Positions 10,186-20,292 of a stretch of 64,000 nucleotides of DNA are shown piece by piece. Each line of letters opens with the position of its first letter. The first letter of the stretch is position 1. The stretch spans positions 60,698 to 124,697 of the forward strand of contig JANBPK010000861.1 in the NCBI GenBank assembly GCA_027579435.1, given 5' to 3'. The position numbers and the translations under genes were made by a program. Origin of the DNA: Candolleomyces eurysporus. Its lineage: Eukaryota; Basidiomycota; Agaricomycetes; Agaricales; Psathyrellaceae. The notes below the pieces were generated by a model. The model was not told where the DNA came from, searched no databases, and saw only the letters and a program-made list of their open reading frames with translations.

Positions 10186-12882
10186 AATCTCTGTTCCCTC
10201 AGTTTTGATTGCCGTTATTTTGGAATATCTCATCACATTCGGTAACAACTTAGATACCATACTGTACATAGAGAGGATCAGACGCGATTTATATGCAATG
10301 TATAGCCGACCTTTCCTAGAAACGCGCGAGGGGCACCAGGGGCACTGCCTACGCTGACGAGAACGATCTCGGAACCCTGTCTGCGCCAAAAATCTGTCTT
10401 CCCGGGCTTCATGGTGTACTGCGAGCTCGCGCCTCCTTCTACGCTGCTGAGCACGAGAACGTGAATGCTGAATTGCAGGTTGTTTTTGACGCCGATGTGC
10501 TGCGCCTTAGCAACTCCGTTCGCTGTGTACCTTGCATCGTCTGGCAAAACTGACTGAATCCCTGTATTAATGGGCAGAGTAGAAAGTAAGTAAGCAAGCT
10601 TGCATCGTATATGAAACTCGTGTGGCCGTCGCACCTTCCCACTCGTTCCTTGAAGGGAGAGACTGAATATGAAGAACCTTTCCGACGCGACCTTCGAAGA
10701 CAGCCGCCGTCTGAGCACCGATGCAGTTATTCAAACTCACATGCACATCCTGATTCGAATCCCTGATCCACCATTGCCAGTTGTTTGGTTTGACTGGATA
10801 TTGACTGCATCCGGAGAGGCCGGTGGCCAATTTATCGGAGACTGCTGCATATATCACAGAGTCAAGATGGTTGTAGATCCGAATCTGGTTTGCTTCTCCG
10901 ACGGTATGATATACACACTGTTCGCGGTAGGCCCATCTTCCTATCTTTCCTATTCTGAGTGCTGCTCGAACTTCGAAGGTGTTTTCGAGCACCAGCAGCT
11001 TCATTGATTCTTGCTCCTCCGCGGCGGAAGCAACTCTCTTGAGTTCACACGGGGATGGGGAAAAGGGAAGAACTAATCGATTTTGACCTGCGCTTCTAAG
11101 GCTGGAAGAACAGAATGAGTCATTATGACTCTTTATGGTGGAAATGAAGAGTACAATACCTGTAAGTTGCCTCGGTTTTCACAATTCCCCAATGCCATGG
11201 CGTCCCTCTGACAACTGGTTTATCTTGCAATGTCATTCCCCGCACTTGGTTCCACTGTTTCGCTTCATAGGAGGATGCCAGATACTTTCCATCTTGTAAA
11301 GAGGCCAGAGCTACTTTTCCCTGAGGACCAGGTTGTATCAACCACTGCAGTTTACAACGGGGAGTTTCGTAAGTAAGTGATTGGAGCAGTCAAATTTCGA
11401 ACGCACTTGCTGGTTACGACCACCCTGAAATATGCCCGATAGAACTGTGCACACGGAATTCACCGACGGTCGATCGTGAGTGGCACCGGCTGAACGGTGC
11501 CATGGTTGGCGGGCGTACCTTTATTATCCGACACTTCGAGTACTAGGCCCTCCATGTTACAAATGAAATGGGGGCCGTCTGGATCACGAGCGATGAGAAT
11601 CAGGCTTGACCGGTGGCAACGCTGAGCTACATACGGAACTGCGGTGCCTGATCTGGCAGTTGATTGTTGAGCGGAAGAGCAGCTATTGGGGATTGTAAGC
11701 AATCCTAAACAGTCGACGACACCCTTGAGCTGTCTCTGCCACTTACCACCCGTAGGCTGAGCTCTATCGCGCCTGGTAGTCGGCATGGTGCTGTACTTGC
11801 TCGCTCAGTGTACGGTGGAAAGAGGTAAAGAGCAGAGAGATCCGCAGCCCATCCTGCGGGAAGAAACGTGCCCTTTTACAGCTTGCTTATGTGACCATCG
11901 GGCGCTTAGCGAGAGCGCCACACTAGCCACAGGCCCCAGCCAGTGGGCGGACAGAATCTCATAATATTGGAGCTAGGTTAAAGCAAGATACGGGTACTCT
12001 AGTCTCTTGCTCGCAGTCTGTTGAAGAGGGACATGTAAAATGAAATACCGCTGACGAATTTCGATCCCCGGCCGGTCTTGTCCATCGTGAAGTGCGGCTT
12101 TGAGTCCGCTAACGAATTTTGTGCAAATGGAATGACCAACCTAAGCTACTATGCCATTGATGATGTACTGAAGAGGTGGAGCGTCAACCATCCCGTTGCT
12201 ATCACTAAAGCGGCCTTGTTCAGGGAAAGCCAGCTTCTGAGTCTCATACCTCATTATACCGACAATATGATACATAGAGGAAGTGGGCCGACGCTCTGCG
12301 TGGCATACCTCCGAGACATTTTGACTTAGTTTACTGGTTTTATTGGAATAACATTTAGGAACACAACAAAAACCATCTACAAGCTGATTTCTACAGTAAA
12401 GTAAGGTGGAACAATCAGTCTATGGTTGAATGATGAATAAAATAATGAGGCGCAGCAAGCTAAATTAAATGACAAGGAGATAGAAATGAGGGATCCGAGA
12501 CGGGACCATAACGATCTTTGCGGCCAACCAGGCGGTACAAAGTGAGCTACCATGAAAAGATGGCTGAACGAAGCAGACAGGCTCCAGCCATAGCCACCGA
12601 GGAGATGCCGAAGGGGGAGGATCAAAGGCGACGATGCCGTTGAGTCACGGAGAGAACGAAAGGACGATGGCAAAAGGCAAGGCAATCGCCGGCGAACGGA
12701 TGCGGTCAGTATTGGTGATCGGAGAAAGGAAAAAGCGACAAACTCATCAAAAGGCAGCAGAAAGCGTAGATGCCGAAATGATGCACACCGGCGTACAAAT
12801 TCTTGGCAGACAACCGGGGTACAATGTACCGGAGTCCAAATGCCTCGGAATCTGGCCTCCACAAACGTCCGGATTAGAGCAC
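10186..12882. other. 2697-bp block present only in unit 2
   Basis: In unit 1 the sequence GGTAGGTATC is followed directly by ATTCAGATCACC (6022/6023). In unit 2 these two pieces are separated by this block. Its ends show no inverted repeats or target duplication, so it is either ancestral DNA deleted from unit 1 or a non-transposon insertion. It carries the lectin-like gene on the minus strand; no gene could be supported in 11787-12882. Confidence 0.8.
10278..11786 (-). CDS. Lectin-like protein: N-terminal beta-trefoil-like part plus a repeated C-terminal module (369 aa)
   Basis: Six exons on the minus strand: 11786-11747, 11682-11635, 11578-11487, 11344-11160, 11095-10635, 10561-10278. They total 1110 nt with all phases consistent; most donors are GTAAGT- or GTATGT-like, but the third (GTGCCA) is weak. 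The N-terminal part (about residues 30-140) has ricin-B-like features: GLVLEVSDNKGTP, then QPWLIQPG, KYLASS and PWHWGI. The C-terminal half contains two similar modules sharing SQY-x2-KP-x5-W-x-R followed by a hydrophobic strand (DVHVSL, EIVLVSV). No signal peptide. The gene lies inside the unit 2-specific block, opposite to all other genes of the array. The lectin assignment rests on motif resemblance only, and the function of the C-terminal module is unknown. Confidence 0.6.
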
Positions 12883-13003
12883 ATTCAGATCACCTACGCG
12901 TTCTGAGAATATTTGGCTGCATAGGTGGTGTAGCTTGCCGATTGATTGGCTGGCCGATCGCTTCGCTCCCTTCAAACCTCCCAGCTTGATTCCTTCAACG
13001 ACC
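11787..13003. other. Noncoding end of the unit 2 block and unit spacer
   Basis: 11787-12882 contains only short or unconvincing reading frames. 12883-13003 is the spacer upstream of Get1-like copy 3 and matches 6023-6137. Confidence 0.5.
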
Positions 13004-13811
13004 ATGGCTCCTCTTCTCCCAGTCTTCTTGATACTCTTCATAGCGCAGCATATATCATGGATAAGTCAAAAGGTGCTGCTCGACTGGGTGGGTTCGTATA
13101 GCATTCTATTTCCTGTGGAATTTGCAATGGAATGGGACTAGGCCTACACTCTTTACCTTTGAGTGGCCTGGTCGTCTGCTGCCTCGAGACAAAGGGCGCT
13201 CAAAACCGAGATTCTGAACAACAAATCCGAACTACTAAGGACTAGTACTCAAGACCACTTTGCAAAATGGGCAAAACTACGAAGGAGCGTGGATAAAGGT
13301 CTCGATTCAGTGCGTGGCCTACTCCACGTCATGACCCGGATCCATCGTTTGGCTGACCTGTGGCCGCACCCTCAGACTCCGAAATCGCGTCTTCAAAGTC
13401 AGCCTTCTCCGTGAAGTTCAACGGAGCAATCTGGGTCCTCACAACGGGCGTCGACCTATTCATCGGGTGGTGGTACCGAAGGCAACCAGTGTTTTTCCTT
13501 CCCCCAACCTGGCTAGGTCCCTTGACGTGGTGGCTATCTTTTCCATTTGCGCCAGCAGGTACGTACCCTTGCCACGTCGTAGTGCTGCTGCTGTTCTGAC
13601 GGTTCATGTAGGCTCGGTCAGCGTGGGTGTATGGTCAATTGCCTGCAAACGCTTCCTCGGCGTGCTCGAGCGATCGGTCAAAGCATACTTCGAAGAGACT
13701 ATTGTTGTCACCCCAGGGCCTTCAAAAGAGACCTCCCCGAGCGCAAGTGCTAAAGCTTCCCCGAAACCATCTCGCAAAGCTACTGTTGAGTCCAAGGACG
13801 ATAGTTCATGA
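13004..13811 (+). pseudogene. GET1: Get1/CHD5-like gene, copy 3, several lesions
   Basis: Counterpart of copy 2, with exon 1 at 13004-13087 and exon 2 from 13142. It has the same in-frame TGA (13160-13162) as copy 2. In addition, 13 nt are missing near 13303 (the ADLEK region at the end of the coiled coil), and the acceptor of the next intron is changed from TAG to TGG (13361-13363). The last two exons still encode the membrane helices and the tail. The extra lesions make this copy a clear pseudogene; the shared TGA arose before copies 2 and 3 separated or spread by gene conversion. Confidence 0.85.
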
Positions 13812-14231
13812 ACGCTATGATTCTACCTGCATCGACCCGGATTGACATTGTATTGTGTTGTATAGATTCTGTGATTTTATAGTGGTACTCGCGGGGCTCT
13901 ATGTCGCTTAATATCATCTGGGTATCTCGCTCACTTGCTCATGGAATTATATGTGGTCCCGTCCCTCGTTCCTCCGAGAGACTCCCTCATCCTAAGCGAT
14001 TCTGGTTGATGGGTGAGTCTATACTTCCTCCTTTGGCAAAGAAAGCTAACTAAAACACTCAGAGTCGCGTCTGCATTCTAAAACTTGTGTCTCATATGAC
14101 CCTCGAACAATGTAGCGCTCAGAGCTGTTTGCGTGTGTTAACGAGAGCCGCCAAAGGCGTACATGAGACACGAGGTGATTGTTTGTGTACACGTTGACAT
14201 TCGGACACGCGTTCCAACCCTCCTTTGTGAA
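13812..14231. other. Spacer between Get1-like copy 3 and gene B3
   Basis: Noncoding; near-identical to 314-733 and 6959-7378. Confidence 0.5.
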
Positions 14232-15391
14232 ATGACAACTATGGACATGGCTAAGTCTTCCGCTAAGATTGAAACGAATGACTCGGTAAGCCCTCTCCCA
14301 CCGGTTCAGTACGGCCGTCTGAAGACTGACGAGATGGATACGATAGACGCTCGCGTCTACGGTGCGAGAACTGCCTGTTCTCGACAATACCATTCGTACC
14401 AAACTCCTATCTCTGATCTGTAACGCGATCTACGACGATGTGGACACCGACCTTGCAGCCTCTTACTTCATCGAGAAGTGTTTAGAGCTGTGCGGTGGCT
14501 CGAAAGAGCTTCTATCACGAACTTTACAGACCAAATTCGTGGATGACAGGACGCCTCTCTTCTGGGTGGTTTGTCATCTCAAATCACCCGCGAAGGACGC
14601 TACGACTATCCACCCAATCATCAGACAATTACTTGATCATTGTGGCCCGGTGGTGCCGAGCGCCGTTTCTGACGATGTTGACTTGGCCTGTTGTGCTAGG
14701 GGCGATAACAAGTTCTATCAGCTGCTACGTCAACGTCGTCATTTAGGCAGCGATATAGCTCCTCTTGCAACAGTCACATGGAGGAAAAGCGAACATTTGA
14801 AATTCACAGTCTGGGCTTTCAAATTCCCTCAGTTCCTTGATCAGATGTTGATAGCAAGGGATGTCGGTGCTACGTGGATCACATATTGTGAGTTCCAGTT
14901 GACTTCCAACTGCTTCTTAATGTTCAGCTATGTTAATAGAATGTACTTTCAGGCAGTGTATACAATCTTACATTCTCCAAGACGGCGGGTGACAAGTGGA
15001 TTATGCGGGTAGAACGTATCAGATCTCGTCCATGGAAGAAAGCGCAGGAACCCCAGTCCTTCGAGCTCAACGTGCACAAGCTTCGCCTCTATGGTATCAG
15101 CCCTTTTAAATTCCTCACTTCGAGATCTTACTAATGGTGCGCTTCCACAATACCAGCTGACGCAAAACACGAAAAATGGGACACAGATACCGAGAAACGT
15201 ACTGGAAAGTTCTCGCAGCTTCGTTCGAAGGATGGCTTAAATGTTGATTTTCTGCGACTGCGGTACGCCAATTGTGGTTTTACGGCAATCTCGTTTGCGC
15301 TTAATTGACTGATGCCTTTAGGACTAATTTCTGCGACAAAACTCGGGCGCTTGCGTTCACACTTTCTCTCCTTGAATGGAAAGACGTCTAA
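14232..15391 (+). CDS. Unknown Agaricomycete family protein, gene B3 (303 aa)
   Basis: Five exons: 14232-14285, 14347-14887, 14953-15093, 15157-15262, 15322-15391; 304 codons including the stop. Features are those of B2: helical, ankyrin-like N-terminal half and beta-rich C-terminal half ending LEWKDV. All five exons use GT-AG introns. The first intron ends in GATAG, and reading it as coding would give a false TAG stop. B3 differs from B1 and B2 mainly around the KFYQLLRQ and SRPWKK regions, so copies diverge by substitutions while frame is kept. This suggests selection on the protein. Confidence 0.85.
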
Positions 15392-15789
15392 GATGAGCCC
15401 GAGTGGTTGGTGCCTTTGTTTGGCGATCTGGCCTGCTATTAGCTTCACGATATTGCTTCGAGGGTGACCAGCTCTCTCGTCTTCTAAAGTCAGTACATAT
15501 CGAGCGGACATATTGAGCATGTCGGTGGTCTCTCTATACCAAGTGTCTCTTTTATACGACTGACAGTGGAACCTTTGTATTTCCTTCTAGTCTGTGAGTC
15601 CGTGGATCGGTTATTTATTTAAGAGAATGTAAACTTACTCGATTCAACTGGTTCTATGGCTGCGTTGGACTCTCCCAGAGCACATCGGAATGTTTACTTG
15701 TGTTAAAGAGGGCCGGCAAACACGCACATCAGGCACGAGGCGATATTGATTACCGTTGACATCCAGTACACGCAATCCACCCTTATGCG
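15392..15789. other. Spacer between genes B3 and C3
   Basis: Noncoding counterpart of 1889-2284. No other feature recognised. Confidence 0.5.
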
Positions 15790-16898
15790 ATGACGACCAC
15801 GGACATGGCTGGCCCTAGCATTAAGATTGGAACAAAAGAATCAGTAAGCCCCACTTGGACTGGTTCAGTACTCCCGGCTGAAGTCTGAAGAAATGCAGAC
15901 CCCCGCGTTCACGCCGCAAGACCTCACTGTTCTCGACAACCCCATTCGCGCCAAATTCATTTCATTGATCTGTAATGCGGCATACAATGCTCCGGACGAA
16001 GACGGGGCTTCTGCCTTTATCGAGAAGTGTTTAGAGCTGTGCGGAGGATCGAAGGACCTCCTCTCTCAAGTACTCCAAACTCGATTCATGGAAAAGAGAA
16101 TACCTTTGTTCTTGGTATTGTGCCACACCCGGACGCTTGCTGGTAGCGATACAACCCTTCCTCCACTCATCACCCACTTGCTCAATCACTTGGAGCTATC
16201 GGGATCGATACTTGATGACATGGAATTGGCCTGCTGCGTCCAGGGGCACCACCAGCTCTACCAGCTCATACGTCGGGGCTATCTCCAGAGTAGCGACACT
16301 ATCACGGTCGGTTCTTGGCAGGGTGGTCGTTACGCGTGCTCGATCAAGATTCCTGAGTTCATTGACAAGATGGTGATTTCCCAGGAGATCCATGCTCCTT
16401 TCATGGCTTGGTGTGAGTGGTTTGACTCCCCGTCGCTTTGAAAGTGGATCGCTGAAAGAGATGCACTATTTAGGGACAATATTCGATCTGGTTTTCTCTG
16501 CGATGCCCGACGATAAGTGGGTAGTGCGATTGGAAATCAAGGTTGCTCATCCATGGAAACAACTGATGCGGCCGCGTGCGCTTGAGTTGAATGTACATAA
16601 AGTTCGACTTTATGGTATTAACGACCGCTTTCCGACCCCAATCTACGCTGAACAAGAATCAACTTGCAGGAAACGAAGGTCATGACAAGTGGGCAACCGA
16701 TTGCAAGAAAATCGATACAAAGATCAAAAGTTTCCCGACCGACGTCCTAAAGATAGATTTTCTACGCGAGTGGTATGTCCATCCATGAGTGTAGGATTCT
16801 GGCTTCTTTGAACTCATGAGAAGTGCAGGGACGATTTTCTGGACGAGAGACGAACCCTCGCCGTGACTGTTGCGCTTACCAACTGGGAGTGGTGTTGA
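15790..16898 (+). CDS. Unknown Agaricomycete family protein, gene C3 (293 aa)
   Basis: Five exons: 15790-15843, 15899-16412, 16474-16614, 16670-16772, 16829-16898; 294 codons including the stop. This is the only complete C copy and shows that C is a paralog of B: same start (MTTTDMA), same intron positions and phases, and the same layout. The layout is FIEKCLELCGGSKDLLSQ, then IPLFLVLCH, ELACC, IPEFIDKMV, DKWVVRLE, ELNVHKVRLYG and a final NWEWC. The 55-nt first intron ends in ATGCAG. The array similarity to units 1 and 2 ends just after this gene. Function unknown. Confidence 0.85.
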
Positions 16899-17285
16899 CG
16901 ATTCGGAGAGGTCCTCAGAGCGGATGGCGGTTTCTGTTTGGCCTGTTAGCATCACGAATTACAGGCTTCCATCTCGTTTCGACCGATGACCAGAAGCCAA
17001 TTTTGAGTTTCGTGCCTGTTTGCGGTTCATAACGATTCATTTCCGAATTTCCCTGTTTTCTGGATCGTTCAAGACTGCGGTTGCCTGAGCTATTTGTGTT
17101 TGATTTCTGTTTATAAGCATCCCTTTCAAAATTGGTGCACAATACCACTCCAGTGACTGTGTCAACCACGTTTCCTATCCGAATGAGGGTTCAGAGGCAT
17201 TTGCGCCTGTTAATAAATATCGACACAGGCACACATGAAGCATGAGGCAAATACACTGCCATGACTAATAAAAACTTGGCCCAAC
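16899..17285. other. Intergenic after C3
   Basis: No gene, repeat or RNA recognised. It is more AT-rich than the array and has no counterpart in units 1 or 2. Confidence 0.5.
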
Positions 17286-17289
17286 ACAT

Positions 17290-17810
17290 CCATTGAAACC
17301 TGTGGCCAATGGCCATGGGCCGATGCTTCGCACCAGTTCACCAAGGCATTTTGACCTGTGTGAGCTTTGGCATTCCGCTAAGCTCTTCGGGTGCTTGGCT
17401 CTAAACTCAATGATGGAATTCTATCAGGATTCCTCTATCCCTCGACCAGATGTTGATTTTGTGAAAAATCAGTGATCCGCATGTCAATTCGCGTAAGTAC
17501 CATCTCTCCATCTCATTCTCCCAGCTCGGCCTCAGACTGTTAAAACAATCACATTCCAGGAATTCTGTTTGGTATAATCTTCATTGTAACAACCAGTGGC
17601 AATTAGTTAATGCGACTTGAACACAAGATCATTGTTCATCCCTGGAAAGCGCTTCCTTCACCAAGTTGCTTCAAGGTGAATGTACACAGAGTTCAATTTT
17701 ACGGTAACTATCACATTCACCTTTTGCTCAATTTAAGATGGACCGAACAGGCATTTTCTTGCAGAGAACAAAAAGCGGATGACAGACAGCATAAAACGAG
17801 CACTTAAGTG
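17290..17810 (+). pseudogene. Decayed member of the B/C/D family
   Basis: Only fragments are left. A piece near 17400-17460 reads like the exon 2 end (hydrophobic, then SxxRPDVDF). The piece at 17610-17710 (RLEHKIIVHPWKALPSPS, then FKVNVHRVQFYG before a donor-like GGTAAC) is clearly collinear with exon 3 of C3 (RLEIKVAHPWK, ELNVHKVRLYG). Stops and frame changes separate the pieces and no start exon is visible. It is an old relic between C3 and D. Confidence 0.65.
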
Positions 17811-18075
17811 TCCGTTTGCCTTTGATGCCTATACAACCCTTGTTCCTGGATCCGACCGTGAATTTGGCTACTGCGCTCATGCTCACCAGGTGACTCGTTC
17901 ACGGCCTCGTTTTGTATTTATTTATAGTTCCGAGGACTCTGACAGTATTTGGGTGGTTGTCAAAGTCATGCCCACAGAAACATACAAACTCATACAAGCC
18001 ACAAATAGATGGAATCGATTGCTATCCCTTTCTCTTTAGCCTGGTCTTGCTCTACGTTCCTTGGGTTCCCACACG

Positions 18076-19181
18076 ATGGACGATTATGAGTACGATTGGG
18101 AATTTGATAACAGACCGAAGGCAAGTCCGGTTTCTTTGCTTCAAGGTGCTGTTATTGACCATTAGCCAATGTCACCAATAGGCGCCGGAGTTTCTCTCCT
18201 CCACTACCAACCCTATACGTCAACAGCTCACCTCTCTGTTTTGTGCTGCGGTATACGACGAAGGAAGTACTGGAGCCGCATCCAGGCTCATCGATGGGTG
18301 TTTGAAGCTATGTAGCAACTCCAAAGAGCTATTGTCGCAAACCCTTCAAACGAAGTTCATTGACGGCAGCACCCCTCTTCTATGGGTGATAATTCATGCC
18401 AAAAATCCAGGTTCAGACGCCACTAGTCCACCCCCTCTTGTCAAAGAACTGCTCGACCATTGCGCGCCAAATTTATCGCCCGAAGCGCGCGAACAAGTCG
18501 AGTTAGGGTGTTGCAATCTCAATAGCAACACAATGTACCAACTCATAAGGCGGCACCCTCTCATACACGTCCCTGATCCGCTTCCCCACGGAATCCATGC
18601 GGAGCCAGCGATAAATCTCACGGGAGAATCGGTCGTTTTCAGAATCCCCAACTTCCCTGACCGGATGCTTCTGTCAAACTCTGTCGAATATCCATTCATC
18701 ATGAGATGTACGTTTGGGTTTCTTGGCTTTCACATGGCTTCGTCTACTTAACGCAAAGCAGTTAGTTTATTTGTCCTCCAGTTCTCCAAAGGAGATAGCA
18801 CATGGAAAATCACCTTGAAAAGGAGGGCATACGATGATCGTCAACCCATCGAAGAGCCAAGTGAGTTTGACTTGACTCTGGACATCCTTGGCTTGGGACA
18901 ACCCAACACTGGTAAGCAGTCGTCCTCAATGTTAGGCTTTGCTATATATACCGCAGGGCTCAAGAGCAATTTAGGACCCAAGTCTTTGGCTTCCGGTGCT
19001 ATCAAAAAGATCAAATATGGAGTGGACTTAAAGGTCTTGCGTCAGAGGTAACGGGTTTTCAATTGTATTCGTCCATATCCTAGAACTGACGAGACTTAGA
19101 AACGTTTACATTGGCGGAAATCGCGAGCTCTCAGGCCGCCTTTGGCTCACAAATTGGAGGACTGGCGACAGATGCTGGTAG
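18076..19181 (+). CDS. Unknown Agaricomycete family protein, gene D (297 aa)
   Basis: Five exons: 18076-18120, 18182-18707, 18762-18911, 18957-19047, 19100-19181; 298 codons including the stop. It is a diverged paralog of B and C with identical intron phases. Conserved pieces are LFCAAVYDEG, CLKLCSNSKELLSQTLQTKF, the ankyrin-like STPLLWVII, VKELLDHCAP, ELGCC, IPNFPDRML and a final LWLTNWR. Exon 1 encodes an acidic, aromatic start (MDDYEYDWEF) unlike MTTTDMA. Its first intron starts with GC in perfect context (AAG/GCAAGT). Function unknown, but frame and splice sites are all intact. Confidence 0.82.
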
Positions 19182-20292
19182 GCGATTGAAGGAAGGTCGG
19201 AGTCGGTGAGGGTGCCTCACATATCTGACACATGTACTCCGAGATAGCGTATTTTATGGCTTTGTCTGTCGCGTGTCTGCAACGGTCAAAGGTGAAGTGT
19301 ACACCCCGTGCGTACGGACGGAGTTCAATATTTTTGACTTCTTGGGAAGCAGGTCAACGAGTTATTAATAGGCTTGAGAACCATGCCGAGGTTTGCTAAT
19401 AGCACGAATTTGAACTCTGCGTCTGCTTTTCGAATAGGCTGGGCAGATATAGAGCGCAGAGTAAACTGCGCCCAATCGAAAATGTGCCGTGCGTCTGGCG
19501 ACCCGTGCCTTTCTAATATCACTCACACAGTTGTACGAACTCATGGTTCAAGGCTCGGACTTGACCCGGTCGGCTTATCATACCATTTATGTCGGGGAGG
19601 AGTCCGAGTTCATCTCCGCTCCCTGTGCCATTCGATGCCATCTTGTCCACTTTCTCTCACTTTCCCTGCCCGGAATACACCTGGAAGCTCTACCTATCAC
19701 GAAACGGATGAATTCTTCCATGACTCCGTTCAGCGGATCTAGCCAACGAGGTCCGTCGCCGACGACACACCGAAGCTCCGTCCGCCTTGTGGCAGCTGAG
19801 ATGCCGCCAATTCGACAGCCGATCGCATGAAATTGGTACGGCTCGGGAGTATCTTTGAGCTTTGTTAAACCCGGAGCTATCTGTGACTATGGAGTTCCGA
19901 CAAGGCGGGCAGGGTGATTTCTCCTTTCAGATGGTCTACTTGTCGTTAGCTGTGTACGGGTAGCTTTCCCCTATGATCAAATGTTTGAAGCATGAGAGAC
20001 TCAAAGAGTCAAAGCACCCTCAGGAACGTTTGCAGGGTTGTGATTCACATGAAGTGACAAGGAGCATGTGATTTTTGATGAGTGACGTCGATAATGGCGG
20101 GTGACGGAAGCGGATTCGCGGAGAGCCGACCCAAAACGGTGTTCCAAGCTTGGAGGAGAACCAACGACGCCAGCACCGAAATGCGTTCCAGCTCCGAGCT
20201 AAATAGTTCCCTTAAATTCAGCTCGGGCCACCACCCTTTCCTCCTCCTACCTCTACCACTGCCATCTCTTATCCCCCCTCGTCGTCCTTACC
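19182..20292. other. Intergenic region upstream of malate synthase
   Basis: Several short reading frames but none with family features or splice logic. The last 200 bases become CT-rich (CCTCCTCCTACCTCTACC) before the malate synthase ATG, typical of fungal core promoters of highly expressed genes. No other motif claimed. Confidence 0.5.

Larger units (their letters stand above)
1..16900 (+). repeat. Tandem array of a 6.6-6.9 kb gene unit (three copies)
   Basis: The same block, in the order Get1-like gene, gene B, gene C, recurs with nearly identical sequence. The first bases of the window reappear at 6646 and 13499, giving periods of 6645 and 6853. Unit 1 is truncated at the window start and carries a DNA transposon inside gene C. 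Unit 2 has an extra 2697-bp block at 10186-12882 and an insertion in gene C. Unit 3 ends with an intact gene C, after which similarity to the other units stops. Units differ by scattered substitutions and small indels, so the duplication is recent but not identical. Confidence 0.93.

Noticed and set aside
12377..12862. 161-codon minus-strand frame at the end of the unit 2 block
   Set aside because: Composition is Ser/Leu/Arg-rich without domain or membrane logic, and there is no neighbouring exon; probably chance.
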